Assembly (NCBI GenBank): GCA_902629125.1 | Contig: CACOPQ010000002.1 | Location: 62,001 to 126,000, forward strand | Length of the DNA: 64,000 nt | DNA from: an uncultured Alphaproteobacteria bacterium | GTDB lineage: Bacteria; Pseudomonadota; Alphaproteobacteria; Thalassobaculales; Thalassobaculaceae | Direction: 5' to 3' | Notes under the pieces: model-generated | Seen by the model: only the letters and a program-made list of their open reading frames with translations | The model's database searches: none | Told to the model about the DNA's origin: nothing | Made by a program: the position numbers and the translations under genes | Shown here: piece by piece, positions 56,335-64,000 of the stretch | How the letters are laid out: each line of letters begins with the position of its first letter | Numbering within the stretch: the stretch's first letter is position 1

Positions 56335-57503
56335 TCGGGCGAAAAATCATACTAGTTGCTGGAGGAACAGGAGGTCACGTGTTCCCTGCGATAAGTTTGG
56401 CTGAAAAATTAAAAGGAATGGGCCACGATATTCTCATTATCACTGATCTCCGAGGTAAAAAGTTTGGGATAGAAAAGAATGGAATGTCGGTTAAATATAT
56501 AAACGTAAAAAATCCAAGTCAGAAGAACCTATTTGTAAAAATGATTGCAATTTTTACTTTAATCAAAGGCACCATATTATCGTGGAAAATAATTTCTGAT
56601 TTTGGCGCGGATGTCGTTGTTGGGTTTGGAGGTTATCCCTCTCTTTCCCCGTTGCTGGTTTCACACTGGATGCGTGTCCCATCAATTTTACATGAACAAA
56701 ACGCTGTGCTTGGAAGAGCTAACCGTTGGTTAATGAAACGAGCAACATTTATTGCAAAATCGTTTAAGAATACATCGGGTTTAAATGATAAAAAAATAGT
56801 GTCGTGTTTGACTGGCAACCCTGTAAGAACGGGATTCCTTTCCAGTAGGGAAATATCAGCACCTACTTTAGCCGCAAAAAGCGACATTAACCTCTTAATA
56901 GTTGGCGGTAGTTTAGGCGCTCGCTTTCTTTCGGAGGCTGTTCCATCTGCCATCGCTTCATTGAATAAACAATTACGTCAAAGATTGGTGATAAAGCAAC
57001 AATGTAGAATAGAAGATATTCAAAATGTTAATAGGATTTATGAAAAAGCAGGCATTAAATTCGAATTAAAAACCTTTTTTCATCAAATGCCAGAGATGCT
57101 TCAGGAAGCTCACCTTGTTATCTCTCGGTCCGGGGCTTCGACAGTAGCAGAACTAGCAGTTGTTGGACGTCCAGCCATCTTTATACCGTATCCGTCTGCT
57201 ATAGATAATCATCAGCATAAAAATACCATTGATATGGTTAAAGCCGGTGGAGCGTGGTGCTGTGAAGAAACTGACTTAAAACCAGAAGCTTTGGCAGATA
57301 TTATTAAGAGTGTTCTAACAGATGAAAATATTTATAACACTGCCACTATTGCCTCCCGAAATTGCGGTATCCCAGACGCTGTTGAGCGGCTTGCCAACCT
57401 AGTTTTGCGTGCGGCTTCTCGATCTTCAGATAGCAGAACTTTATCAAGCGCTATGCTGGTTAATGCATTGGGTCTTATCCTCTTTTACGAGTTGGGAGGC
57501 TAA
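56331..57503 (+). CDS. murG: Lipid II synthase (UDP-GlcNAc transferase)
   Basis: Adds GlcNAc to lipid I, 390 residues, GT-B fold. GGTGGHVFPAISLAE (N-terminal loop), VGFGGYPSLSPL, LHEQNAVLGRANRWL, VGGSLGARFLSEAVP and SRSGASTVAELAVVGRPAIFIPYPSAIDNHQ. Overlaps ftsW by ATGA. The last ~25 residues are hydrophobic and longer than usual (ALGLILFYELGG), a small oddity. Confidence 0.95.
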   Translation: MIGRKIILVAGGTGGHVFPAISLAEKLKGMGHDILIITDLRGKKFGIEKNGMSVKYINVKNPSQKNLFVKMIAIFTLIKGTILSWKIISDFGADVVVGFGGYPSLSPLLVSHWMRVPSILHEQNAVLGRANRWLMKRATFIAKSFKNTSGLNDKKIVSCLTGNPVRTGFLSSREISAPTLAAKSDINLLIVGGSLGARFLSEAVPSAIASLNKQLRQRLVIKQQCRIEDIQNVNRIYEKAGIKFELKTFFHQMPEMLQEAHLVISRSGASTVAELAVVGRPAIFIPYPSAIDNHQHKNTIDMVKAGGAWCCEETDLKPEALADIIKSVLTDENIYNTATIASRNCGIPDAVERLANLVLRAASRSSDSRTLSSAMLVNALGLILFYELGG

Positions 57504-57505
57504 TT

Positions 57506-59038
57506 ATGGAGCGACTTCCTGTAGATATTGGCATTATTCATTTCATCGGAATTGGCGGAATTGGAATGAGTGGCATAGCCGAAATTCTGCACAACCTAGG
57601 GTACAAGGTTCAGGGTAGCGACATTTCAGAGAATCAAAATGTACAGCGATTGCAGGGAATGGGGGTAAAGGTTTTTGTGGGGCAAGCCTCTAAAAACCTG
57701 AGTGCGGCATCCATTGCAGTGGTTTCGACTGCCATTCAAGCAGGCAATGTTGAACTGAGTTTCGCTCGCGAAAAACAAATTCCTATAGTTCACCGTTCAG
57801 AGATGCTGGCTGAACTTATGAGACTAAAGTGGTCAATAGCGTGCGCAGGAACCCATGGAAAGACGACTACCACTTCACTGGTTGCTTCCGTTCTGGATAG
57901 CGCAGGTCTAGATCCAACAATAATAAATGGCGGAATACTAAATTCCTACGGAACCAATGCGCGTCTTGGGGATGGCGATTGGATGGTTGTGGAGGCTGAC
58001 GAGTCGGATGGCAGTTTTAACAATTTACCTGCCACTATTGCAGTCGTGACCAATATAGATCCCGAGCATCTAGATTTTCACGGTAATTTTGAAAATTTGA
58101 AGAATGCATTTCGTTCTTTTGTAAAGAATATTCCATTTTACGGTTTTGCGGTCGTTTGTATAGATCATCCCGTCGTCCAAGAATTGGTGCAACAAATTCC
58201 CGACCGGCGCATAATTACTTATGGCTTTGATAAAGAATCAGATGTCCAAGTCTCCCAGATTACCGCCACTGAAACTGGCTCGTGTTTTGATGTGATTGTG
58301 CGCGACAGAGGTAAAACAAGCAGCGGAACTATTGAGCGGCTCGAACTTCCAATGTACGGCGAACATAATGTTTTGAATTCTCTGGCTGCAATAGCAATTT
58401 CATTGGAAATGGGTATGGATGAAGATCTAATACGAGCCGGCTTGCGTGATTTTAAAGGAGTAAAAAGGCGATTTACAAAAACTGGAATTTGCAATGGCAT
58501 AATCGTAATAGACGATTATGGCCATCATCCAGTCGAGATACAGGCAGCTCTTAACGCGGCTAGATTAGCGTGTGATTCAGGGAAAGTAATCGTCGTTTTT
58601 CAACCACATAGATACACGCGACTTCGCGACTTGTTCGATGAGTTTTGTGATTGTTTTGAAAAGGCGGATATTGTTTTTGTTTCAGATGTTTTTGCTGCAG
58701 GCGAACTCCCCATAGATAATTTTGATAAGGATCACTTAACTGAAGGCATTCGACTCCGTAACTATTGTCAAGTTCTCCCTCTCAAAAACGAGCAAGAACT
58801 TCCCTCGCAGATTGCAGCAGTGGCTGAACCTGGGGACCTAGTGATATGCCTCGGAGCCGGCAATATTACCAACTGGGCAAATTCATTACCGAAAAACTTG
58901 GAGGAGGTTTTCAAGGCTATTGGGGGGCATGCCATACCTAAGCCCAAAGACGTGGGAAATTCAAAAAGCACTAATTGGAAAAACGACACCAGAATATCCG
59001 ATGCGGCTATCGTGAAAATGGAGGACCAAATTTCATGA
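57506..59038 (+). CDS. murC: UDP-MurNAc:L-alanine ligase
   Basis: First peptide-adding Mur ligase, 510 residues. FIGIGGIGMSGIAEIL, ATP loop CAGTHGKTTTTSLVAS, EADESDGSF, NIDPEHLDFHG and VFQPHRYTRLRDLFDEF. A C-terminal tail of some 40 polar residues (from about 470) lies beyond the usual end. GGGAGG precedes the ATG; ATGA overlap with murB. Confidence 0.95.
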   Translation: MERLPVDIGIIHFIGIGGIGMSGIAEILHNLGYKVQGSDISENQNVQRLQGMGVKVFVGQASKNLSAASIAVVSTAIQAGNVELSFAREKQIPIVHRSEMLAELMRLKWSIACAGTHGKTTTTSLVASVLDSAGLDPTIINGGILNSYGTNARLGDGDWMVVEADESDGSFNNLPATIAVVTNIDPEHLDFHGNFENLKNAFRSFVKNIPFYGFAVVCIDHPVVQELVQQIPDRRIITYGFDKESDVQVSQITATETGSCFDVIVRDRGKTSSGTIERLELPMYGEHNVLNSLAAIAISLEMGMDEDLIRAGLRDFKGVKRRFTKTGICNGIIVIDDYGHHPVEIQAALNAARLACDSGKVIVVFQPHRYTRLRDLFDEFCDCFEKADIVFVSDVFAAGELPIDNFDKDHLTEGIRLRNYCQVLPLKNEQELPSQIAAVAEPGDLVICLGAGNITNWANSLPKNLEEVFKAIGGHAIPKPKDVGNSKSTNWKNDTRISDAAIVKMEDQIS

Positions 59039-59988
59039 TATCATCGGATTTGAATAAATTAGATTTTAAGAGATTACCTCACGTAAGAGGGAGTTACAAG
59101 AAACATGTGATAATGGCTCCTTACACATGGTTTCGGGTTGGCGGTGCTGCTGATGCAGTTTTTCGGCCACAAGACCACGAAGACTTAAGTCAATTTCTTT
59201 TGCAAAAATCTAAAAAAGTTCCGGTCACGATAATTGGTGCGGCCTCAAATATTCTTATTCGGGACGGTGGAATACCCGGAGTAGTAATTAAACTTGGGAA
59301 GAGTTTTGCCTCTACTAATTTCAAAAGTAACAGCGTGCGAATTGGTGCTGCCCTGCCAAATAGTATTGCAGCTCGGTTAGCTCTTAAGGAGGGATATTCA
59401 GGGTTAGAGTTTCTATCAGGCATACCAGGAACAATTGGGGGTGGTCTTCGAATGAATGCTGGAGCTTACGGCAGGGAAGTTAAAGATATCCTTATCGAAG
59501 CCGAAGTCATTGATAGCACGGGAAATATTAAAGTTCTATCGCTTGAGGAAATGGCGATGAGCTATCGCCAATGTGGAGTTCCCAAAGATTATATTTTTCT
59601 CTCAGGCTTGTTCAAAACAGGTAGGGATGTTCCGTCTAACATCCAAAAGAGGCTCGACGAAATAAGAGCGAGAAGGCTTGAAAGTCAACCAATAACAGAG
59701 AGAACTGGTGGCAGTACCTTTAAAAACCCTGAAGGATATAAGGCCTGGGAGCTTATAGAGGCGGCAGGTTGCAGAGGGGTATCAATAGGTGGCGCAATGG
59801 TCTCAGAACAGCATTGCAATTTTTTGGTGAACACGGGCAATGCGAGTGCAACTGATTTGGAGAATTTAGGAAATCTTGTTCAGCAAAAAGTTAGAGATGC
59901 CACCGGAATTGAACTCGAGTGGGAAATTAAATTATTGGGTCTTATAAAAGATAGTAACCTCAACAGTAAGAATGTGAGCTATGAATAA
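59035..59988 (+). CDS. murB: UDP-N-acetylenolpyruvoylglucosamine reductase
   Basis: FAD/NADPH reduction to UDP-MurNAc, 317 residues. TWFRVGGAADAVF, IGAASNILIRDGGIPGVVI, GLEFLSGIPGTIGGGLRMNAGAYG (flavin loop), MSYRQCG, GGSTFKNPEG with catalytic Ser and AWELIEAAGCRG with the end Glu in ELEWEIKLLG. The real start is ATG 59035; the longer frame overlaps murC too far. Confidence 0.95.
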   Translation: MISSDLNKLDFKRLPHVRGSYKKHVIMAPYTWFRVGGAADAVFRPQDHEDLSQFLLQKSKKVPVTIIGAASNILIRDGGIPGVVIKLGKSFASTNFKSNSVRIGAALPNSIAARLALKEGYSGLEFLSGIPGTIGGGLRMNAGAYGREVKDILIEAEVIDSTGNIKVLSLEEMAMSYRQCGVPKDYIFLSGLFKTGRDVPSNIQKRLDEIRARRLESQPITERTGGSTFKNPEGYKAWELIEAAGCRGVSIGGAMVSEQHCNFLVNTGNASATDLENLGNLVQQKVRDATGIELEWEIKLLGLIKDSNLNSKNVSYE

Positions 59989-60892
59989 GCATGTAGCTGT
60001 ATTGATGGGTGGGTGGTCGACTGAACGAGATGTATCGATTTCAAGTGGGTTGGCGTGTGCGCAAGCATTGCAGTCTTCAGGTTTTCAAGTAACAAAAATT
60101 GACGTTGATCGAAATATTTCGTCAGTTCTTGCAAAATTGAAACCCGATGTTTGTTTTAATGCGCTCCACGGACCGATTGGAGAGGATGGGAATATTCAAG
60201 GTCTTTTGAATATTATGGGGATACCCTATACACATTCCGGTGTTCAAGCCTCAGCTATTGCGATGGACAAGATTAGGACTAAAGAGATCTGTTCGAAAGC
60301 GGGGTTGTCGTGTCCTGAAGGGTGCTCCCTTTCAAGAAACGACATTTCTATTTTAGAGCTAGAAAAAAGACCGTTCGTGATTAAGCCAAAATCTCAGGGA
60401 TCTAGTGTAGGGGTACATATTGTCCACCCAAAAGACGAATATATACCCTTTCTAGAAAAATGGCCATATGGAGAGGAAATAGTTATTGAAAAATTTATAC
60501 CAGGTCGAGAGCTTACCGTCGGTGTCCTGAATGGCATTGCACTATGTGTCACGGAAATAACCTCGGAGCGCGGGTTTTATGATTTTAGCGCAAAATACGA
60601 GCCTGGTGGCTCTAAACACATAATACCTGCAGACCTTCCAGATATAATATCCCGTAAGGCACTTGATCAAGCAGTGATAGCTCATAAAATGTTAGGATGT
60701 AGAGGACTTACTCGCTCCGACTTTCGATATGACGATACGCAGGGAAGTCCTGGCGAACTGTATTTTTTAGAAATTAACACTCAGCCTGGCATGACGTCTA
60801 CATCTTTAGTGCCTGAACAGGCATCGTATGCGGGAATGACATTTTCAGAATTATTGGTTCAATTGTTGGGGGCTGCGGAATGCGATCTCTAA
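59981..60892 (+). CDS. ddlB: D-alanine--D-alanine ligase
   Basis: ATP-grasp enzyme joining two D-Ala, 303 residues. VLMGGWSTERDVSISSG, ALHGPIGEDGNIQGLL, FVIKPKSQGSSVGVHIV, YDFSAKYEPGGSKHIIPA and the metal end EINTQPGMTSTSLVPEQA. Overlaps murB by 8 nt and ftsQ by 13 nt. It is the Ddl of the cluster, feeding MurF. Confidence 0.95.
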   Translation: MNKHVAVLMGGWSTERDVSISSGLACAQALQSSGFQVTKIDVDRNISSVLAKLKPDVCFNALHGPIGEDGNIQGLLNIMGIPYTHSGVQASAIAMDKIRTKEICSKAGLSCPEGCSLSRNDISILELEKRPFVIKPKSQGSSVGVHIVHPKDEYIPFLEKWPYGEEIVIEKFIPGRELTVGVLNGIALCVTEITSERGFYDFSAKYEPGGSKHIIPADLPDIISRKALDQAVIAHKMLGCRGLTRSDFRYDDTQGSPGELYFLEINTQPGMTSTSLVPEQASYAGMTFSELLVQLLGAAECDL

Positions 60893-61734
60893 GACGCCGT
60901 GCGTTTGAAAGAAAACAGAAGGCAACAAGATTTTTTAATGCCTGGTTTTATTCAAAAATGAAAAGAAAAAAGGTTTTACTTGGAATAGTTCTGTTTGGAA
61001 GTATTTCCGCTTTTTACGTCTTTAATGAGAACAAATATTTAGAATCTCAACTTAGAGGTAAGCTTATTGAAGTTTCCGGTAATATTTCGAAAGCGGCGGG
61101 GCTAATCGTACAAGAAGTAGTTGTTGAAGGTCGATCAAAAACTCGGAAAAACGCTCTGCTACAAGCATTACAAGTTTCAGAAGGAGATAATATTCTGACG
61201 ATAAACATTACGGAAATGAAAGACCGTATAAATAAATTGCCATGGGTTAAGTTTGCACGAATAGAACGTCATTTTCCAAATAAGATATCTCTAACTCTAG
61301 TTGAGCGAACGCCAATGGCTCGATGGCAGACGAATAGAATGCTCAAACTTATCGATGACCATGGAGATGTTATACCTGTCGTTGATCTGACGAGTTTTTC
61401 AAATTTACCAATAATTATCGGCAAAAATGCTCCAAAAATAGCCGGTCAAATTCTAAGGACGCTGTCTAACGAACCGCATCTATTCAGACGAGTTAAATCT
61501 CTTACATTAGTAAGCGATAGAAGATGGGATGTGGAACTCGATAATCAAATTAATGTACATCTGCCAGAGAAAAATCCTGGAAAAGCTTGGACACATCTAG
61601 CGACCGTGGAACAAGGTCACAATATTTTTGGAGACCAAGTTCAAGGAATAGATATGAGGCTGGAAAACCAATTAATTATAAAAATAGAAAAAAACAAATC
61701 CTCCCCAGGTAAGGTGAGAGGAAGAAACACCTAG
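60880..61734 (+). CDS. ftsQ: Cell division protein FtsQ
   Basis: A 284-residue bitopic inner-membrane protein. A basic N-terminus (MRSLRRRAFERKQKATRFF) precedes a TM segment near 29-48, then a POTRA domain (VQEVVVEGRSKTRKNALLQ... KLPWVKFARIERHFPNKISLTLVERTPMARW) and the FtsQ beta domain ending MRLENQLIIKIE. Scaffold for FtsL/FtsB. 20 bp separates it from ftsA. Confidence 0.92.
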   Translation: MRSLRRRAFERKQKATRFFNAWFYSKMKRKKVLLGIVLFGSISAFYVFNENKYLESQLRGKLIEVSGNISKAAGLIVQEVVVEGRSKTRKNALLQALQVSEGDNILTINITEMKDRINKLPWVKFARIERHFPNKISLTLVERTPMARWQTNRMLKLIDDHGDVIPVVDLTSFSNLPIIIGKNAPKIAGQILRTLSNEPHLFRRVKSLTLVSDRRWDVELDNQINVHLPEKNPGKAWTHLATVEQGHNIFGDQVQGIDMRLENQLIIKIEKNKSSPGKVRGRNT

Positions 61735-61754
61735 CAGACATAGGGCGCAAATAA

Positions 61755-63038
61755 TTGAGAAATAAAATAATAAAACAAAAGGGTGATCTGTTAGCAGCAT
61801 TAGACATTGGTTCTACCAAGACGTGTTGTTTTATTGCCCGAGTAGAAAACCTTAAAAGTCAGAGAGGGGATCATGATCTTCCTAAATTTAGTGTTTTGGG
61901 CATTGGACACAAAGCCAGCGAAGGTGTTAGAGGCGGCGCTATAATAGATATGGAAGCGAGTGAGATTTCTATAAGGCGTGCAGTACAAGCAGCAGAAACA
62001 ATGGCGAAAGAAACGATAGGCAATGTTTGTGTAAATCTTTCTAGCGGTGCTCCCACCTCCCACTCACTTGGTGCCGAAGTATCGATTAATGGGCATCGCA
62101 TAGTTGATGCAGACTTGGACACTATTCTAGGGCAAGGGAAAACGGCCCATATAGATGATGGTTCAGAGTTAATACATCTATTTCCAATAGACTTTTGCAT
62201 AGATGGACACCGTGGCATTAAGGACCCGCGGGGTATGTCAGGTCAAAACCTGTCCGCAAGAATGCACATGGTTACCGCTCTTTCAGGTCCTATCAGAAAT
62301 TCAACGGTAGTTGTCGAAAGATGCCATCTAAAAGCAGAGAGTTTCGTGGTGTCGCCATACGCCTCGGGTTTAGCTTGTTTAGTTGAAGACGAAATGGACC
62401 TCGGAGCGACGGTGGTTGATATGGGGGGCGGGACGACGACAATCGCAATATTTTTTGATGGTAACGTTGTGTTCACGGATTGCATTCCGCTTGGAGGAAA
62501 ACACATAACAAACGATATTGCGAGAGGGTTATCAACTTCAGTCGTCAACGCGGAACGCATCAAAACGTTGCATGGTAACGCATTTCTTTCACCTATTGAA
62601 GATCGGGAAACTATTGAAATTCCGCAAATCGGTGAAGAAAATAGTTCTCCGCCGAATCTTGTTGCTAAGTCAAAAGTAATCCAGATCATTCAACCTAGGG
62701 TAGAGGAAACTTTGGAGCTTGTTAGAGAACGTATTTCTAATTCTGGTTTTGAAGGAATAGCGGGGCATAGGATAGTTTTGACGGGTGGAGCTAGCCAGTT
62801 GCCTGGTATGCGAGAGATTGTCCAAGCGAAATTTAAAAAACAAGTGCGGGTCGGCAAACCTCTTCGAGTTAATGGCTTAGCAGATAGTGTTTCAGGACCT
62901 GCATTTTCTACCTGTGTGGGACTGTTGTCCTATGCTGTCGATACGGGATTCGATCGATCCAAAATTATTGGGTCTGGTCAGAATGAACCTACTGGAATGT
63001 TAGGTAGGGTTAGCTCTTGGATAAGGGAGAATTTTTAG
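61755..63038 (+). CDS. ftsA: Cell division protein FtsA
   Basis: Actin-like membrane tether of FtsZ, 427 residues. LLAALDIGSTKTCCFIARV (phosphate 1), ATVVDMGGGTTTIAIF (phosphate 2), HRIVLTGGASQLPGM (adenosine) and a C-terminal amphipathic tail GRVSSWIRENF. TTG 61755 has AGGG 9 nt upstream; no ATG lies nearby. Precedes ftsZ by 170 bp. Confidence 0.93.
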   Translation: MRNKIIKQKGDLLAALDIGSTKTCCFIARVENLKSQRGDHDLPKFSVLGIGHKASEGVRGGAIIDMEASEISIRRAVQAAETMAKETIGNVCVNLSSGAPTSHSLGAEVSINGHRIVDADLDTILGQGKTAHIDDGSELIHLFPIDFCIDGHRGIKDPRGMSGQNLSARMHMVTALSGPIRNSTVVVERCHLKAESFVVSPYASGLACLVEDEMDLGATVVDMGGGTTTIAIFFDGNVVFTDCIPLGGKHITNDIARGLSTSVVNAERIKTLHGNAFLSPIEDRETIEIPQIGEENSSPPNLVAKSKVIQIIQPRVEETLELVRERISNSGFEGIAGHRIVLTGGASQLPGMREIVQAKFKKQVRVGKPLRVNGLADSVSGPAFSTCVGLLSYAVDTGFDRSKIIGSGQNEPTGMLGRVSSWIRENF

Positions 63039-63040
63039 TA

Positions 63041-63211
63041 ATGACAAATCAACAAACCTTAAATATTTCGGTCGCATTCAATGGTGCGTGTCGATGTCAA
63101 TGTTCCATGCCGAGATCTAATCCGATTAATACCATAAATAGGTTAGATCTTGAATCAGTACCTCGGAAAGAAAATAAAATAATGACAACGCAAAAAAATG
63201 TGGAGGCTTAA
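63041..63211 (+). CDS. Possible small ORF between ftsA and ftsZ
   Basis: 56 codons: MTNQQTLNISVAFNGA..., with a CRCQC cluster and a basic end, stopping right before the ftsZ ATG and in the same frame. GGGAGA lies 10 nt upstream. No family recognised; it may be a leader peptide or noise. The stretch must also carry regulatory sites for ftsZ. Confidence 0.3.
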   Translation: MTNQQTLNISVAFNGACRCQCSMPRSNPINTINRLDLESVPRKENKIMTTQKNVEA

Positions 63212-64000
63212 ATGACTATAAACTTTTCAACACCGCACGACGATATTGAAATGAAACCAAGGATCACAGTTGTTGGTGTGGGTGGAGCTGGCGGTAACGC
63301 TGTTAATAACATGATTCAGTCAAACCTGGAAGGTGTGGAATTCATAGCTACGAATACGGATAGTCAAGCATTAGGACAATCGCTTGCTGGTCGCCGTTTG
63401 CAGCTTGGGAACACGGTGACTCAGGGCCTTGGTGCAGGGTCGCGGCCAGATGTTGGGAAAGCCGCTGCAGAAGAAGCGATAGAAGAACTGCTCGTAGAAC
63501 TTGACGACAGTAACATGGTTTTCATTACCGCCGGAATGGGCGGTGGTACCGGTACGGGGGCCGCTCCTGTAATTGCCCAAGCTGCTCGTGAGCGAGGTAT
63601 ACTTACGGTAGGGGTTGTTACGAAACCTTTTCATTTTGAAGGCGCCCATAGAATGCGTTTAGCAGACCAGGGCATCGAGGAATTAACAAAATATGTTGAT
63701 ACACTGATAATAATCCCTAATCAAAACCTCTTCAGAATAGCTAATGAAAAGACAACTTTTGCGGACGCGTTCCATATGGCAGATAACGTGCTTCATCAAG
63801 GAGTAAGGGGAGTTACGGATCTTATGGTCATGCCAGGCCTAATCAATTTGGATTTTGCAGATATAAGAACTGTGATGAGTGAGATGGGTAAAGCCATGAT
63901 GGGAACTGGAGAGGCAAGTGGTGAGAAAAGAGCTATAGATGCTGCGGAGTCGGCCATTAAAAATCCACTTCTTGATGATATATCAATGAAGGGTGCTCGA
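63212..64000 (+). CDS. ftsZ: Cell division GTPase FtsZ, 5' part (runs off right edge)
   Basis: Tubulin-like GTPase that forms the Z ring; 263 codons are visible with no stop. [19 protein letters not shown], the GTP loop [48 protein letters not shown] and [20 protein letters not shown] with the synergy-loop acidic residues to come. GGAGG lies 7 nt before ATG 63212. The C-terminal part, with the FtsA/ZipA-binding tail, lies outside. Confidence 0.96.
   Translation, partial: MTINFSTPHDDIEMKPRITVVGVGGAGGNAVNNMIQSNLEGVEFIATNTDSQALGQSLAGRRLQLGNTVTQGLGAGSRPDVGKAAAEEAIEELLVELDDSNMVFITAGMGGGTGTGAAPVIAQAARERGILTVGVVTKPFHFEGAHRMRLADQGIEELTKYVDTLIIIPNQNLFRIANEKTTFADAFHMADNVLHQGVRGVTDLMVMPGLINLDFADIRTVMSEMGKAMMGTGEASGEKRAIDAAESAIKNPLLDDISMKGAR

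Overview
The window looks like a chromosomal segment of a free-living, probably marine, alphaproteobacterium. It is AT-rich and densely packed, with many 1-14 nt start/stop overlaps and frequent TTG or GTG starts. The assignment rests on the style of MnmA, FtsL and MraZ, the elongator tRNA-Met, and a full dcw cluster in proteobacterial order. I cannot place it more finely by eye. I see no phage, insertion sequence, integrase or CRISPR array.

Layout. 1-8060: the 5' part of acnB (minus strand), a D-2-hydroxyacid dehydrogenase, a plant-type ketol-acid reductoisomerase, an alpha/beta hydrolase, a cysteine desulfurase/[2Fe-2S] ferredoxin/mnmA sulfur-relay operon, and an elongator tRNA-Met with a good sigma-70-like promoter. 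8227-12279: pirin, a short prephenate-dehydratase-like protein and an 807-residue sarcosine/dimethylglycine dehydrogenase-type enzyme. 12542-16006: a glycosyltransferase followed by overlapping genes for a nucleoside phosphorylase, a spore-photoproduct-lyase-type radical SAM enzyme and an SDR; this is the least explained module here. 16067-18424 (minus): a two-subunit aconitase X and a beta carbonic anhydrase. 18626-21896: a TPP riboswitch controlling thiY-tenA-thiZ-thiX, for salvage of thiamin pyrimidine. 21993-24275: a DUF993 aldolase-like protein and a proline-racemase-family protein with Ser and Thr in place of both catalytic cysteines.

24276-24986 is gene-poor. 24987-46078 is a mosaic of metabolic genes: CPD photolyase, threonine aldolase, a 10-TM metal exporter behind a promoter dyad, a homocysteine methyltransferase homologue, a VOC protein, a CoA transferase, a BNR-repeat protein, a flavin monooxygenase, rpiA, an LLM flavin oxidoreductase, an orphan imuA, pobA divergent from an acyl-CoA ligase/MDR/thioesterase set, an Uup-type ABC-F protein, an AmiD-type amidase and the RNase P RNA.

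46292-64000 is the division and cell-wall cluster mraZ-rsmH-ftsL-ftsI-murE-murF-mraY-murD-ftsW-murG-murC-murB-ddl-ftsQ-ftsA-ftsZ, running off the right edge inside ftsZ. Upstream of mraZ are five TGG motifs (bottom strand) phased by 10-11 bp, a likely MraZ autoregulatory operator. MurA-to-lipid II precursor enzymes (MurC-F, Ddl, MraY, MurG), the SEDS/PBP pair (FtsW/FtsI) and the divisome scaffold (FtsL, FtsQ, FtsA, FtsZ) are thus co-expressed. The light-related genes (photolyase, SPL-type enzyme) and the catabolic genes suit a sunlit-water heterotroph, but that is inference.
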